Assembly: GCF_010723735.1 (NCBI RefSeq)
Contig: NZ_BLLB01000002.1
Span: 2,976,001-3,040,000, forward strand
Direction: 5' to 3'
From: Mycolicibacterium hippocampi
GTDB lineage: Bacteria > Actinomycetota > Actinomycetes > Mycobacteriales > Mycobacteriaceae
Length of the DNA: 64,000 bases
Under the pieces are notes generated by a model, which saw only the letters and a program-made list of their open reading frames with translations, was not told the DNA's origin and searched no databases. The translations under genes were made by a program, and so were the position numbers. Below are positions 55,172-64,000 of this stretch, piece by piece (position 1 is the stretch's first letter; the number at the start of each line of letters is the position of its first letter).

Positions 55172-57280
55172 ATGATCCGGCAGCCCATGCTGCGCATACG
55201 TGTGGTCGGTCGCGCAGCGATCGGGTTGTTGGGGGTCGCCACGGCGCTCCTACTCGCGCCCGCCGCGCTGGCACAGCCCGAGGTCGAGGCCGGCGACGCG
55301 ATCACCGCAGCCTGGCAGGCCAACGGTGGCGACGCCGGCCCGCTGGGGCCGAAGTCGGGCGACGTGTACCCAGCCGGTGAAGGCTTCGTGCAGAACTTCG
55401 CGTCCGGCAAGATGTTCTTCACCCCCGATACCGGCGCCCACTTCATGCAGGGCGCGATCCTGGAGAAGTACGAATCGCTGGGCGGGCCCGCCGACAGCGA
55501 CCTGGGCTTCCCCGAGATCGACGAAGGCCCGGGCCGGGCGGCCGGCAGCCGCAACAGCACGTTCAGTGCCCCCGACAATCCGGTGATCTTCTGGACACCG
55601 GAGACGGGCGCGCGGGTGGTCCGTGGTGCGGTCAACGCGGCATGGGACGAGCTGGGTGGGTCGTCGGGGGTACTCGGTGTGCCCGCCGAAGACGCGACTT
55701 ACGACGGTGCAGTCGTCACACAGCGGTTCACCGGCGGCGAGATCTCCTATGACGCCCGCGCCAAGACGTTCACCACGGTGCCGCCTGAACTGGCCGACCA
55801 GCTGACGGATCTCGACATCCCCGACGATCCGGTGTCGGCGATCAACGCCGCCCGCCGCGCGGCCGGGGGGCCGCTGGGTCCGCTGGGTGCCGCCGAGGGT
55901 GAACCGTATCCGATCGGTGCGGACGGCTTCGGTCAGGACTTCGTCAACGGCAAGATCTTCTACAGCCCCGCCACCGGCGCGAACGTGGTGACCGGTCAGG
56001 TGCTGGCCAAGTACGAGAGTGTCGGCGGCCCGGAAGGCGACCTCGGCTTCCCGGTAACCAGCGAGGTGGACGGCGGCGTGGCCCCGGCGAGCCGGATGAG
56101 CACATTCGCCGCCGAGGACGAACCGGTGATCTTCTGGACGCCGGACCACGGCGCGGTGATCGTCCGCGGCCCGATGAAGGCTGCCTGGGAGGAGCTCGGC
56201 GGCGCCACCGGCGAACTCGGCCCGCCCGTGGCAGACCAGACCCAGAACGGGCAGGTCATCACCCAGCGCTTCGGCCAGGGCGCTGTCTCCTGGAACACCG
56301 AGACCAGATCGTTCAGCACCGAACCGGGTAATCTCGCGTCGCAGTTGACCGACATCTCGGTGTCCCAACAGCAGGCGCCGCTGGCACCTCCGCAGGCAGC
56401 CGACACCGGCGAGGCCACGTTCCGGTGGACATGGTGGTGGTTGCTGGCCGTTGTGCCGCTGCTGCTGCTGGCGGGTCTGGTGGCCCTCGTCGTGGTCCGG
56501 AAGCGACGTCGCGACGACGACGACGACATCTTCGGGCCCGGTGCCGGATCGGTTTCCGACGACGACGGGGACTTCGAACCTGCCCGGTCGGGCGGTGACT
56601 ACCAGGACGAGGTCGGCCGGGAGGACACGCTGTTCGGTGACCGATATGCCCGTGAAGGCCTCGGCTCGCTGTCGTCAGGTGTCCCTGCCGCATCGGCCCC
56701 GTCCGACGACTTCCCCTCGGGGCCGCTGAGTTTCTGGGGCGCACCTGTGGGAGCGCCGCGTGAGGCCGAAGGCGAGGCCGGGCAGTCGGACGTCGGGCAG
56801 GAAGACCCCGACTCCGTGGACACCGCGCCGACCCGCGTTCCGGACGCCGCCGAGGTCTTGCCGGAGACCGCGCCGTACGACGAGTCGCCGGAGACCGCGC
56901 CGTACGACGAGCCCCCGGAAGCAGCGCCGTACGACGAGCCCCCGGAAGCAGCGCCGTACGACGAGCCGCCGGTGGTGGCCGACCGGGAACCGTTGGTCGC
57001 GTTCGACCGGGAACCGTTGGTCGCGTTCGACCGTGATCCGATGACCGACACCGGTCGCCACGCGCGGATCGACTTCGACGAACCTGCCCCGGCCGCAACC
57101 GCGTTGCACCTGCCCCTCGACGATCCGAACGAGATCCCTGAGGGCTATCCGATCAAGGCAGACACCGAGTCGGGCCTGTACTGGGCGCCCGGCAGCGACG
57201 ACTACGACGAGGCGCCGGCCGAGATCTGGTTCGCCAGTGAGGAAATGGCCCGGACCAACGGATTCGTCCGGGGGGACTAG
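55172..57280 (+). CDS. LGFP-repeat envelope protein with membrane anchor and sunset-type C-terminus (Rv2721c-like)
   Basis: 702 residues. A signal peptide (cleaved after about residue 34, AALAQ) leads to an outside region with six or so LGFP-type repeats (DLGFPEIDEG, LGVPAED, LGFPVTSE, LGPPVADQ). LGFP repeats are associated with binding to the mycolyl-arabinogalactan layer. One membrane helix lies near 418-440 (WWLLAVVPLLLLAGLVALVVV), then a long acidic cytosolic tail holding 9-residue PYDEPPEAA repeats and 8-residue REPLVAFD repeats. The end (IPEGYPIKADTESGLYWAP, EIWFASEEMARTNGF) matches the sunset motif. GGGGAGG precedes the ATG. Convergent with lexA. Confidence 0.85.
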   Translation: MIRQPMLRIRVVGRAAIGLLGVATALLLAPAALAQPEVEAGDAITAAWQANGGDAGPLGPKSGDVYPAGEGFVQNFASGKMFFTPDTGAHFMQGAILEKYESLGGPADSDLGFPEIDEGPGRAAGSRNSTFSAPDNPVIFWTPETGARVVRGAVNAAWDELGGSSGVLGVPAEDATYDGAVVTQRFTGGEISYDARAKTFTTVPPELADQLTDLDIPDDPVSAINAARRAAGGPLGPLGAAEGEPYPIGADGFGQDFVNGKIFYSPATGANVVTGQVLAKYESVGGPEGDLGFPVTSEVDGGVAPASRMSTFAAEDEPVIFWTPDHGAVIVRGPMKAAWEELGGATGELGPPVADQTQNGQVITQRFGQGAVSWNTETRSFSTEPGNLASQLTDISVSQQQAPLAPPQAADTGEATFRWTWWWLLAVVPLLLLAGLVALVVVRKRRRDDDDDIFGPGAGSVSDDDGDFEPARSGGDYQDEVGREDTLFGDRYAREGLGSLSSGVPAASAPSDDFPSGPLSFWGAPVGAPREAEGEAGQSDVGQEDPDSVDTAPTRVPDAAEVLPETAPYDESPETAPYDEPPEAAPYDEPPEAAPYDEPPVVADREPLVAFDREPLVAFDRDPMTDTGRHARIDFDEPAPAATALHLPLDDPNEIPEGYPIKADTESGLYWAPGSDDYDEAPAEIWFASEEMARTNGFVRGD
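56874..57028 (+). repeat. In-frame tandem repeats in the tail of the LGFP protein
   Basis: A 27-bp unit occurs about 3.6 times: degenerate at 56874-56900, identical at 56901-56927 and 56928-56954, and partial to 56970. A 24-bp unit is present twice at 56981-57004 and 57005-57028, with a third partial copy. Both keep frame. Confidence 0.9.
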
Positions 57281-57287
57281 GCAGGCC

Positions 57288-57986
57288 TCAGATCTTGCGG
57301 ATGACGGTGACGACCTTGCCCAGCACGGCAGCATCGTTACCGGGGATCGGGTCGAACGCCGGGTTGTGCGGCATCAGCCACACCTGACCCTTGGTGCGCT
57401 TGAGCGTCTTCACGGTGGCCTCGCCGTCGATCATCGCGGCGACGATGTCGCCGTTTTCGGCGTCGCTCTGTTGCCGGACGACCACCCAGTCGCCATCGCA
57501 GATCGCGGCGTCGACCATGGATTCGCCGACCACCTTCAGCAGGAACAGCGAGCCCTCGCCGACCAGTTCGCGCGGGAGCGGGAACACGTCCTCGACGGCT
57601 TCCTCGGCCAGGATGGGACCGCCGGCCGCGATCCGTCCGAGAACGGGCACGAAGGTGGGCTCGGGCAATGCGTCGGACCCTGACACGTCGGTGGTCACGA
57701 TCGGCGGGGCGCTGTCTTCGGGGCTGCGCACGTCTACTGCGCGGGGGCGGTTGGCATCGCGCCGCAGGAAGCCCTTGCGCTCGAGGGTGCGCAGCTGGTG
57801 GGCGACCGAAGAGGTCGACGTCAGCCCGACCGCGTCGCCGATCTCCCTGATACTCGGTGGGTAACCGCGAGTGGTCACCGACGCGCGGATGACGTCGAGA
57901 ATCGTTCGCTGCCGCTCGGTCAGTCCCGCTTCACGTGGCCGGAGCTCGCTCGCGCCGGCCGAGCTGTCGCTGCTGTCATCGGTCAT
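57288..57986 (-). CDS. lexA: SOS repressor LexA
   Basis: 232 residues. N-terminal winged helix ([52 protein letters not shown]). The self-cleavage Ala-Gly pair is in RIAAGGPI, with catalytic Ser in VVGESMVD and Lys in [12 protein letters not shown] 57986 has a -10 box TACATT 7 nt upstream, so a leaderless mRNA is likely. An SOS box overlaps its -35 region. Divergent from chiZ, which it also controls. Confidence 0.97.
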   Translation of the reverse strand: MTDDSSDSSAGASELRPREAGLTERQRTILDVIRASVTTRGYPPSIREIGDAVGLTSTSSVAHQLRTLERKGFLRRDANRPRAVDVRSPEDSAPPIVTTDVSGSDALPEPTFVPVLGRIAAGGPILAEEAVEDVFPLPRELVGEGSLFLLKVVGESMVDAAICDGDWVVVRQQSDAENGDIVAAMIDGEATVKTLKRTKGQVWLMPHNPAFDPIPGNDAAVLGKVVTVIRKI

Positions 57987-57993
57987 GAGCCCG

Positions 57994-58022
57994 AATGTAA
58001 CCTGGACCGCCGCGATAATCAA
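57994..58022 (-). promoter_or_regulatory. lexA promoter (TTGATT-N17-TACATT), leaderless
   Basis: On the minus strand TTGATT (58022-58017), a 17-nt spacer and TACATT (57999-57994); the ATG begins 7 nt later at 57986. The -35 lies inside the SOS box 58019-58034. Confidence 0.65.
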
Positions 58023-58034
58023 ACATGTGTTCGA
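58019..58034 (-). promoter_or_regulatory. LexA box of lexA
   Basis: TCAAACATGTGTTCGA on the plus strand: 11 of 12 consensus positions of TCGAAC-N4-GTTCGA. Overlaps the lexA -35, giving autorepression. Confidence 0.88.
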
Positions 58035-58123
58035 GGCGTGTCGTCGGCCCGCGTGCCCCCGTTCCCGGTGCCGGAAGCGAGCCGGCGGACATGTCGGTGG
58101 GGTGCGTTAGCGTTCGCAACAGT

Positions 58124-58159
58124 TCGATCACGTGTTCTATTCATCGAACACATGATCGA
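58124..58159 (+). promoter_or_regulatory. Two adjacent LexA boxes upstream of chiZ
   Basis: TCGATCACGTGTTCTA (58124-58139, 10 of 12 positions) and TCGAACACATGATCGA (58144-58159, 11 of 12), centre to centre 20 bp, on nearly the same helix face. A further half-site TCGAAC lies at 58167-58172. The M. tuberculosis homologue Rv2719c is LexA-controlled. Confidence 0.82.
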
Positions 58160-58209
58160 CTATGGTTCGAACACAAGAGCGAAGGCCACCCGATCGAAAG
58201 GGCAGACAG

Positions 58210-58737
58210 ATGACGATCCTCCACACTCGTGAGGCCTGCAACGACCTCGATGCCGAAAGTGCCGTCCGCGGCGGGTGCCGTGCGGTGCAGGGCGCCGTCG
58301 TCGAGAGGCCGCGGGTCCGGCCGGGCACCGCGTCGCGCAGGCCGGGTTCCCCGGGTGCCCGGCGGTCAACGCCGTCGCTGCGGCCCGGCGGGGCGCCGTT
58401 GCGCTACCGCGGTACCGGGGTGCTCGTCTCGCGGGCCTCCCATCGGCGGCGGCCGATCACCCCCGCGACCACTGTGGTGCTGGCGTTGATCGCCGGTGTG
58501 ATCACGATCTGGCTGGGCCTGGTGGCCCAGTCGGGCGGTGTGGTGGGCAGCGATGCCGTGATTCCGGGCAGGCTGGCGGTGGTTCAGGTGCACACCGGGG
58601 AGTCGCTGCAACAGGTCGCGCAGCGCGTGGCGCCCGATGCCCCGGTCAACGAGGTCGTCGACCGGATCCGCGAACTGAACGAACTCGACTCGGTGACGCT
58701 CGCCGCCGGGCAGACGCTGATCGCGCCGGTCGCGTGA
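58210..58737 (+). CDS. chiZ: ChiZ-like LysM membrane protein, SOS-induced division inhibitor (Rv2719c-like)
   Basis: 175 residues. An Arg-rich, disordered cytosolic part (1-85) leads to one membrane helix ([20 protein letters not shown], about 92-115) and an outside LysM domain ([24 protein letters not shown], about 130-174). In M. tuberculosis ChiZ binds FtsI/FtsQ and halts division after DNA damage. ATG 58210 is preferred to 58162 because GAAAGGG lies upstream and the start falls beyond the SOS boxes. Confidence 0.87.
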   Translation: MTILHTREACNDLDAESAVRGGCRAVQGAVVERPRVRPGTASRRPGSPGARRSTPSLRPGGAPLRYRGTGVLVSRASHRRRPITPATTVVLALIAGVITIWLGLVAQSGGVVGSDAVIPGRLAVVQVHTGESLQQVAQRVAPDAPVNEVVDRIRELNELDSVTLAAGQTLIAPVA

Positions 58738-58841
58738 TCCGCGGCAGCTCCGAATGCTCTGTCGCTCAAGTGCACTGAGGAGCCGTCTCGTGAAGTATGC
58801 CCCAATCGGTCCGCCCTCGGGCCGGCCACGGATCACGCAGG

Positions 58842-58847
58842 TACGCT
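58842..58847 (+). promoter_or_regulatory. Possible -10 hexamer TACGCT of nrdR
   Basis: TACGCT fits TANNNT and would give a leader of about 41 nt to the ATG at 58895. The 157-bp gap after chiZ shows nothing else of note. Confidence 0.35.
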
Positions 58848-58894
58848 CAAAGGCGTTCGAAGCGGTTGTCCGTCGGTGCGGCGAAGGAGCGGTG

Positions 58895-59377
58895 ATGCAC
58901 TGTCCGTTCTGCCGTAATCCCGATTCCAGGGTCGTCGATTCCCGCGAGACCGACGAAGGGCAGGCGATTCGCCGGCGCAGGTCGTGCCCCGAGTGTGGGC
59001 GCCGGTTCACCACCGTCGAGACCGCCGTGCTCGCGGTGGTCAAGCGCAGCGGCGTGACCGAGCCGTTCAGTCGGGAAAAAGTCATCAAAGGTGTGCGCCG
59101 AGCCTGTCAGGGTCGCCAAGTCGACGACGACGCACTCAACCTGCTGGCACAGCAGGTCGAGGACGCGGTGAGAGCGACGGGCTCGCCGGAGGTGCCCAGT
59201 CATGAGGTCGGCCTTGCCATTCTCGGCCCGTTGCGCGACCTCGACGAGGTGGCCTATCTGAGATTCGCCTCGGTCTATCGGTCGTTCTCGTCTGCCGAGG
59301 ATTTCGAGCGGGAGATCGAGGCATTGCGTGCGCATCGAAACGTGGCCGCGCATGGCCAACCCGCTCAGTCGATCTGA
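58895..59377 (+). CDS. nrdR: Ribonucleotide reductase repressor NrdR
   Basis: 160 residues. Zinc ribbon at the start (CPFC, residues 3-6, and CPEC, 31-34) followed by an ATP-cone domain ([36 protein letters not shown]). It senses ATP/dATP and represses nrd genes. AAGGAGCGG lies before the ATG; the long upstream frame is not used. Its last 13 bp overlap the end of the convergent PhzF-like gene. Confidence 0.96.
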   Translation: MHCPFCRNPDSRVVDSRETDEGQAIRRRRSCPECGRRFTTVETAVLAVVKRSGVTEPFSREKVIKGVRRACQGRQVDDDALNLLAQQVEDAVRATGSPEVPSHEVGLAILGPLRDLDEVAYLRFASVYRSFSSAEDFEREIEALRAHRNVAAHGQPAQSI

Positions 59378-60051
59378 CGTATCCCGTCGTCGGCGACCCG
59401 TCCGGCGACCTGCACCCAGCCTTCCGCGCTCCACGTGGTGTGGATGATCGAGCCCTGGCCCTGAAGGATGGTCAGGTCGCGATTGAGGTACTCGGTGATG
59501 CGGACCGCGGCCGCGCCGGTCGCCTCGTCCTCACGCACCCCGAGTCTGGGGGCGAACATCCTCGCTCTGATCGTGCTCGAGGGCTCGTCCAGCCAGGTCC
59601 ACAGGTAGTGCTCGACCTCGTCGCCGTAGTCGTCGGGGTCGGCCGCGGACAGGTCGTCGACCGTGGCGAGGTCGTAGATCGAGAAGTCCGGTGCCCACTC
59701 GGCGCGGGCACTGACCGAGGTCAGGTCGTCGGTGTAGGCCACCTGCACGATCCCGGCCGGCACCTGCAGGGTCCGTACAGGTGTGCCCCTGGTCTTGAGC
59801 CACCAGGATGCGCCCACGGTGGGGTGGCCGGCGAACGGGAGTTCGGTGGTGGGGGTGTAGATGTGCGCGTGCGCGGTGCTTCTGCCCGCATCGGGAAGGG
59901 AGACGAAGATGGTTTCGCTGTAGCCCAATTCGGTCGCGATGCGTTGCCGGTCAGCCGGGTCCACCGCGGCCGAGTCCACCACGCCGAGCGGGTTGCCGAA
60001 CCGGCCCTGCTGGTCGGTGAACACCCGCAGCACTGTGACGTCGATGGCCAT
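59365..60051 (-). CDS. PhzF-family isomerase-like protein (Rv2716-like)
   Basis: 228 residues with the diaminopimelate-epimerase-like fold of Phz[35 protein letters not shown] (catalytic Glu), [15 protein letters not shown] and [12 protein letters not shown] match the family. ATG 60051 is preferred to an upstream frame because the -10 box TAGCAT is 7 nt away. Reaction unknown in mycobacteria. The THAP4/nitrobindin gene found between nrdR and this gene in M. tuberculosis is absent. Confidence 0.87.
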   Translation of the reverse strand: MAIDVTVLRVFTDQQGRFGNPLGVVDSAAVDPADRQRIATELGYSETIFVSLPDAGRSTAHAHIYTPTTELPFAGHPTVGASWWLKTRGTPVRTLQVPAGIVQVAYTDDLTSVSARAEWAPDFSIYDLATVDDLSAADPDDYGDEVEHYLWTWLDEPSSTIRARMFAPRLGVREDEATGAAAVRITEYLNRDLTILQGQGSIIHTTWSAEGWVQVAGRVADDGIRQID

Positions 60052-60058
60052 GTTGCCG

Positions 60059-60064
60059 ATGCTA
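60059..60064 (-). promoter_or_regulatory. -10 hexamer TAGCAT of the PhzF-like gene, leaderless arrangement
   Basis: Minus-strand TAGCAT is followed by 7 nt and then the ATG at 60051. Confidence 0.5.
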
Positions 60065-60108
60065 CGTGCTGGCAACCGTGACGAACCGGTGATCTGTCGT
60101 CGCGAAGG

Positions 60109-61131
60109 TCAGGTGGCGCTGCGTTCGTCGACACCCATTGCGTCCAGCACCGCCACCCGGGTGTCCACCGAACCCGAGATCGCGCCCTCGGTGATGCCTG
60201 CCCGCAGCAGACCGCGAAGGTAATCCTGGTCGTAGACGGCGGGTTCGGTGGAATCGATGAACTTCTGCACGACCTCGACGAAACGGTCCGGGTCGTCGTG
60301 GAACGGGAAATGCCCTGAACCCTCGAAGATCTCCAGCTGTGAACCCGGCATCGCGGCATGTGCCATCTCGGCGTGGCTGACGGGGATGACCGAATCGCTT
60401 CTACCCCAGATCAGCTGCACCGGAACCGATTGCGTCAGGTAGCAGCGATCGAGCATGGTCACCACCTGACCGCGCCAATCAACCACCGCGCGCAGCGTAC
60501 GGGCGAAGGCCGAGGATGCGGTGGGCTCGGGCAGGTCGGCCAGGATGCGCAGCATGTTGGGGATGTCGCGGCCCATCCCGGTGGACCCGAACAGGGTGCC
60601 GCTGGCGCGGCCGACGAGCTGCAAGGCGGGCAGCACCATCGGAAGCCGCAGCAATGCCAGCGCCTCACTGCCCATGGGCAGCGACGCGATCCGCAGCGCG
60701 ATGTTCACCTCCTTGGTGACGCCACCGGCCCCGACCAGGATCAATCGGTCCACCAGCTGCGGGAACTGGTAGGCGAACTGCATCGCCACGCCGCCGCCGA
60801 GTGAGTGACCGATCACCGTGACGCTGTCGATGTCGAGCACGCTGAGCAGGTCCCGCATGCCGTTGGCGTAAGCGGCCACGGAGTAGTCCGCCCGAGGTTT
60901 GTCGGATTTTCCGTGGCCGAGGAGATCGGGGGCGATGACGGTGTACCGCTGCGCGAGCTTGGCCTGCACAGTGCTCCAGGTGGTGGAGTTGTCACCGATG
61001 CCGTGGATCAGAAGAATCGCCGGACCGGACCCGGCCATCCGGAACGCCCTGCGGTAGCCGTGGATGGTCCGGTAGTGCAACGCCGGGGTGCACTCCCGTA
61101 CGGGGCGCAGGTTGGGTTTGCGGTCTGTCAC
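60109..61131 (-). CDS. Alpha/beta hydrolase (Rv2715-like)
   Basis: 340 residues. LLIHGIGDNSTTWS (oxyanion), VIGHSLGGGVAMQFA (GxSxG, Ser near 128), IWGRSDSVIPVSHA (acid), and GSGHFPFHDDPD (His) give a full triad. Close in style to the C-C bond hydrolases and esterases of mycobacteria; substrate unknown. Start GTG 61131 (VTDRKPNLRPVRECTPALHYR). It is 67 bp behind the PAC2 gene on the same strand. Confidence 0.85.
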   Translation of the reverse strand: MTDRKPNLRPVRECTPALHYRTIHGYRRAFRMAGSGPAILLIHGIGDNSTTWSTVQAKLAQRYTVIAPDLLGHGKSDKPRADYSVAAYANGMRDLLSVLDIDSVTVIGHSLGGGVAMQFAYQFPQLVDRLILVGAGGVTKEVNIALRIASLPMGSEALALLRLPMVLPALQLVGRASGTLFGSTGMGRDIPNMLRILADLPEPTASSAFARTLRAVVDWRGQVVTMLDRCYLTQSVPVQLIWGRSDSVIPVSHAEMAHAAMPGSQLEIFEGSGHFPFHDDPDRFVEVVQKFIDSTEPAVYDQDYLRGLLRAGITEGAISGSVDTRVAVLDAMGVDERSAT

Positions 61132-61198
61132 AGCGCAAACCCGCTGATGACGGTCATGTCGCCCACTTCGTCGTCGGGACCGATGGCAGCTACCTCGG

Positions 61199-62188
61199 CT
61201 AGGGACTACCGGTGGGATCGTCCCCGTCTTTCCTGTCATTCTCACCGGTCTGCTGGGCGAGGAATCGCTCGAACTCGGCGCCGAGTTCATCCCCGCTGGG
61301 CAAATCCTCGTCGTGCGCCAGAAGAGACCGGTTCTCCTGGGCGGCAACGAATGCATCGTACTGGCGCTCCAGCGCCTCCACCACCTGAGCGACCTCCGGG
61401 CTGGCGGCGACCTGCTCATTGATCTTGTCGTGGACCTCGGCGGCTGCCTGGGACAGCGCGGCCGTCGGGATCTGCAGCGAACCACTTCTGGCAACCTCCG
61501 CCAGCAGCGTCTCCGCAGCAGCGGGATAGTCGGTCTGCGCCAGGTAGTGGGGGATGTGCACGGTGTACCCGACGACCTCGTGTCCGTGCTGAGCCATCCG
61601 GAACTCCAACAGGCTCGACACGCTGCCGGGGACCTGGACCTCGCCGACCCAGGGTTGGTGGCCGGCGATCAGCTCCTTGTCGTTGGAGTGCGCGGTCATC
61701 GTGATAGGCCGGGTGTGTGGAACCGCCATCGGGATCGCGCCCAGCCCGATCACCCGGCGCACCCCCAGCCGCTCGGACAACAGCCGCACGGCGGTGATGA
61801 AGCGCTCCCAACGCAGGTCCGGTTCGAGGCCGGCGAGCAGCAGGAACGGCGTCCCCACGCTGTCGTGCAGCGCGTAGAGATTCAGTTCCGGCTCGTCGTA
61901 GTGGGTGAAGTGGTCGGTCTTGAACGTCATCAGTGGCCGCCGGGACCGGTAGTCGAGCAGTTCGTCGATCGCAAACGACGCCACCAACTCGGTGTCGAGC
62001 GTGTCCTTGAGGTGTTCGGCAGCCAGCTTGATCGCCCGGCCGGCGTCGGAGAATCCCTCCAGTGCATGGATCAGCACCGGTCCGCGGCCGTCGGCGGCCG
62101 CGAGCTGGGGGGCGGGGAACTCGAGCTCGTACATGCCCGTCTGCTCAGGTTGGTACTGCTGACCTGGATTGTCTGTGTTCTCGGCCAT
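61199..62188 (-). CDS. PAC2 family protein (Rv2714-like)
   Basis: 329 residues. The PAC2 core (LIHALEGFSDAGRAIKLAAEHL, SRRPLMTFKTDHFTHYDEPELNLYAL, LSERLGVRRVIGLGAIPMAVPHTRP) is shared with archaeal and eukaryotic proteasome-assembly chaperones. The C-terminal half is helical and acidic. The ribosome-binding site AAGGAGG lies 6 nt before ATG 62188. Function in mycobacteria unknown; a proteasome link is not shown. Confidence 0.87.
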   Translation of the reverse strand: MAENTDNPGQQYQPEQTGMYELEFPAPQLAAADGRGPVLIHALEGFSDAGRAIKLAAEHLKDTLDTELVASFAIDELLDYRSRRPLMTFKTDHFTHYDEPELNLYALHDSVGTPFLLLAGLEPDLRWERFITAVRLLSERLGVRRVIGLGAIPMAVPHTRPITMTAHSNDKELIAGHQPWVGEVQVPGSVSSLLEFRMAQHGHEVVGYTVHIPHYLAQTDYPAAAETLLAEVARSGSLQIPTAALSQAAAEVHDKINEQVAASPEVAQVVEALERQYDAFVAAQENRSLLAHDEDLPSGDELGAEFERFLAQQTGENDRKDGDDPTGSP

Positions 62189-62240
62189 CTCTTGCCTCCT
62201 TGCCACTGTGGTCGCGACAGTGGGTGTCGTTCGCACTGTG

Positions 62241-62267
62241 TCCTACCAGTGTCGTCCTACCAGTGTC
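62241..62267 (+). repeat. 13-bp direct repeat and palindrome between sthA and the PAC2 gene
   Basis: TCCTACCAGTGTC occurs at 62241-62253 and 62255-62267, about 53 bp before the PAC2 start. A separate inverted repeat TCACACCGATGTGA lies at 62328-62341, near the sthA stop. Nothing else stands out in this 187-bp gap. Confidence 0.7.
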
Positions 62268-62375
62268 CCGCACGTGGGGTTCCCCGCCACGGCGGTATAC
62301 CCCCGTCATCCTTTTGTTCGAACGCGCTCACACCGATGTGACATTCCGCATCCCGGTGGACGGGGCCGGCCCGGC

Positions 62376-63791
62376 TCAGGATCGGAACTGGTGCAGAGCA
62401 CGTAGCTTGTTCATCACGTCCAGTGCCGCGACCTTGTAGGCCTCGGAGAACGTCGGATAGTTGAACACGGCATCGACGAGGTATTCGACGGTGCCGCCGC
62501 AGCCCATCACGGCCTGGCCGATGTGCACCATCTCGGTGGCGTTGGTGCCGAAGATGTGGACCCCGAGCAGGCGCAGATCCTCGGTGGAGACCAGCAGCTT
62601 GAGCATGCCGTAGGAGTCGCCGGCGATCTGGCCGCGAGCCAACTCGCGGTACCGGGAGACACCGACCTCGTAGGGCACCGACCCCTTGGTGAGGTCCACC
62701 TCGGTCGCCCCGACGTAGGACACCTCGGGGATGGAGTAGATCCCGATCGGCTGGAGTTCGGTCATGCCTTTGCAGGGCTCGCCGAACGCGTGGTAGGCGG
62801 CCAGTCGGCCCTGGTCCATGGACGTCGCCGCCAGGGCCGGGAAACCGATGACGTCGCCGACGGCGTAGATGTGGTCGACCTTGGTCTGATAGTTGTCGTC
62901 GACGAAGATGCGACCGCGGTCGTCGGCCTCCAGGCCGGCGTTCGGGAGGTCCAGGTGGTCGGTCTGGCCCTGCCGGCCCGCCGAGTACATGACGGTCTCG
63001 GCGGGGATCTGCTTGCCGCTGGCCAGCGTCGTCACCGTGCCCGCAGATCCGACGTCGACGGCGGTGACCTCCTCGCCGAAGCGGAACGTGACGGCCAGGT
63101 CGCGCAGGTGGAACTTGAGCGCCTCGATGATCTCGGGATCGCAGAACTCCAGCATGTTGTCACGCTTCTCGACGACGGTGACCTTGGTGCCCAGCGCCGC
63201 GAACATCGAGGCGTACTCGATTCCGATGACTCCGGCCCCGACCACGACCATCGAGCCGGGGATGGACTTCAGGTCGAGAATCCCGTCGGAGTCCAGCACG
63301 CGGTTCTCGTCGAACTCCACGCCGAGCGGGCGGGCTGGTTTGGTGCCCGTGGCGATGACGACGTAGCGGCCGCTGACGGTGACACGTTCGGCGCGTCCGG
63401 GGTCGTCGACATGGATGGTGTGCGCGTCGATGAACCGGGCGTGACCGACGTAGAGCTCGATGCGGTTGCGCATCAGCTGCGAGCGCACGACGTCGATCTC
63501 CCTGCCGATGACGTGCTGGGTGCGCGCCAGGAGGTCGGCGGGGGTGATCTTCTCCTTGACGCGGTAGCTGGCGCCGTAGAGCTCGCGCTGGCTCATGCCG
63601 GTGAGGTAGACGACGGCCTCACGCAGCGTCTTCGACGGAATGGTGCCGGTGTTGACGCACACCCCGCCGAGCATCAGCCCGCGCTCGACAACGGCGACCG
63701 ACTTGCCGAGCTTCGCCGCCGCGATGGCCGCCTTCTGCCCTCCCGGGCCGGACCCGATGACGACGAGATCGTATTCCTGCGTGGAACCCAT
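62376..63791 (-). CDS. sthA: Soluble pyridine nucleotide transhydrogenase SthA
   Basis: 471 residues, flavoprotein of the dihydrolipoamide dehydrogenase family that balances NADPH and NADH. FAD motif [14 protein letters not shown] at the start; the redox site reads [14 protein letters not shown] with only one Cys, so no active disulfide, as in SthA. NAD motif [19 protein letters not shown]. Dimer end [25 protein letters not shown]. Start ATG 63791. Corresponds to Rv2713. Confidence 0.94.
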   Translation of the reverse strand: MGSTQEYDLVVIGSGPGGQKAAIAAAKLGKSVAVVERGLMLGGVCVNTGTIPSKTLREAVVYLTGMSQRELYGASYRVKEKITPADLLARTQHVIGREIDVVRSQLMRNRIELYVGHARFIDAHTIHVDDPGRAERVTVSGRYVVIATGTKPARPLGVEFDENRVLDSDGILDLKSIPGSMVVVGAGVIGIEYASMFAALGTKVTVVEKRDNMLEFCDPEIIEALKFHLRDLAVTFRFGEEVTAVDVGSAGTVTTLASGKQIPAETVMYSAGRQGQTDHLDLPNAGLEADDRGRIFVDDNYQTKVDHIYAVGDVIGFPALAATSMDQGRLAAYHAFGEPCKGMTELQPIGIYSIPEVSYVGATEVDLTKGSVPYEVGVSRYRELARGQIAGDSYGMLKLLVSTEDLRLLGVHIFGTNATEMVHIGQAVMGCGGTVEYLVDAVFNYPTFSEAYKVAALDVMNKLRALHQFRS

Positions 63792-64000
63792 GGCACAAGA
63801 TCTACGCCGGTTACCGCCGTCTCGCATGTCGGCCGGCGTCAACTCCAGGTGAACTCTCACCGCTCGGGCGAACACCGATCCCCAATCGCGATTCCATCCA
63901 CAGTTCGGGTCCGCCACACCGTCGACAGCGCCTCGCCGTCGGCAGGTGTTGCCAGGTTTGCGGTATGTCCACAACACATCGCCCCGATAACCCGCTCGAC
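63792..64000. other. Intergenic sequence upstream of sthA to the right edge
   Basis: 209 bp with no supportable reading frame. It should hold the sthA promoter on the minus strand. I see no clear -10 hexamer at leaderless distance and no strong repeat. Confidence 0.5.

Noticed and set aside
55250..57280. Repeat-rich region considered as a CRISPR array
   Set aside because: Repeats are in-frame coding units without unique spacers of even length, inside a clear LGFP protein gene.
62328..62341. TCACACCGATGTGA considered as a CRP site
   Set aside because: The half-sites are in the reverse order to TGTGA-N6-TCACA and the spacer is 4 nt, so it does not fit CRP binding.

Overview
The window is high-GC actinobacterial chromosome and almost certainly a fast-growing Mycobacterium (Mycolicibacterium). 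The gene order follows the M. tuberculosis segment Rv2765 to Rv2713 in mirror orientation: hydrolase, thyA, dfrA, thyX, dapA, rnj, Rv2751, Rv2750, Rv2749, ftsK, Rv2747, pgsA3, clgR, pspA, pspM, ephG, Rv2739c, Rv2738c, recA, recX, miaB, Rv2732c, Rv2731, Rv2729c, Rv2728c, miaA, dapF, hflX, fadE20, Rv2721c, lexA, chiZ, nrdR, Rv2716, Rv2715, Rv2714 and sthA. Gene names come from my memory of those families and of M. tuberculosis and M. smegmatis; no database was searched. No rRNA, tRNA, CRISPR array, transposase or phage gene was seen, and no stretch above 300 bp lacks a gene.

Layout. 1-12.1 kb: folate and thymidylate genes (thyA-dfrA, and later the second, unrelated synthase thyX), lysine synthesis (dapA), RNase J, and a species-variable block holding an AlkZ/YcaQ-like glycosylase, a haloalkane dehalogenase, a diguanylate cyclase, a deaminase, a TetR regulator and a frameshifted FAD monooxygenase. 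12.3-22.4 kb: a methyltransferase/SDR/ABM operon, ftsK, argA, pgsA3, the clgR-pspA-pspM envelope-stress operon with a SigE-type promoter, ephG, a glycosyltransferase and a DUF3046 gene.

22.5-36.7 kb: a 16-gene, tightly packed minus-strand operon for a cytosolic group 1h (Hhy/Hyd2-type) [NiFe]-hydrogenase. It lies between the Rv2738c homologue and recA, which are neighbours in M. tuberculosis. It encodes HypA, HypB, both hydrogenase subunits, a NifU/Rieske-like electron-transfer protein, three uncharacterised proteins, a 39-residue membrane peptide, the maturation protease, two HypC paralogues, HypF, HypD, HypE and a DUF6390 protein. This is the least understood part of the window.

36.8-45 kb: recA-recX with SOS and PafBC-type promoter signals, small membrane proteins, a gluABCD-type amino-acid ABC transporter and miaB. 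45-64 kb: conserved membrane proteins, miaA-dapF-hflX, a DEAD-box helicase, fadE20, an LGFP-repeat envelope protein with a sunset-type C-terminus, the lexA/chiZ divergent SOS region, nrdR, a PhzF-like protein, hydrolases, a PAC2 protein and sthA.

A recurring regulatory feature is a TANNNT -10 hexamer lying 6-7 nt before an ATG or GTG with no Shine-Dalgarno sequence. This predicts leaderless transcripts for thyA, thyX, ftsK, argA, pgsA3, the DUF3046 gene, ephG, miaB, the Rv2728c homologue, lexA, the PhzF gene and the hydrolase beside recA.
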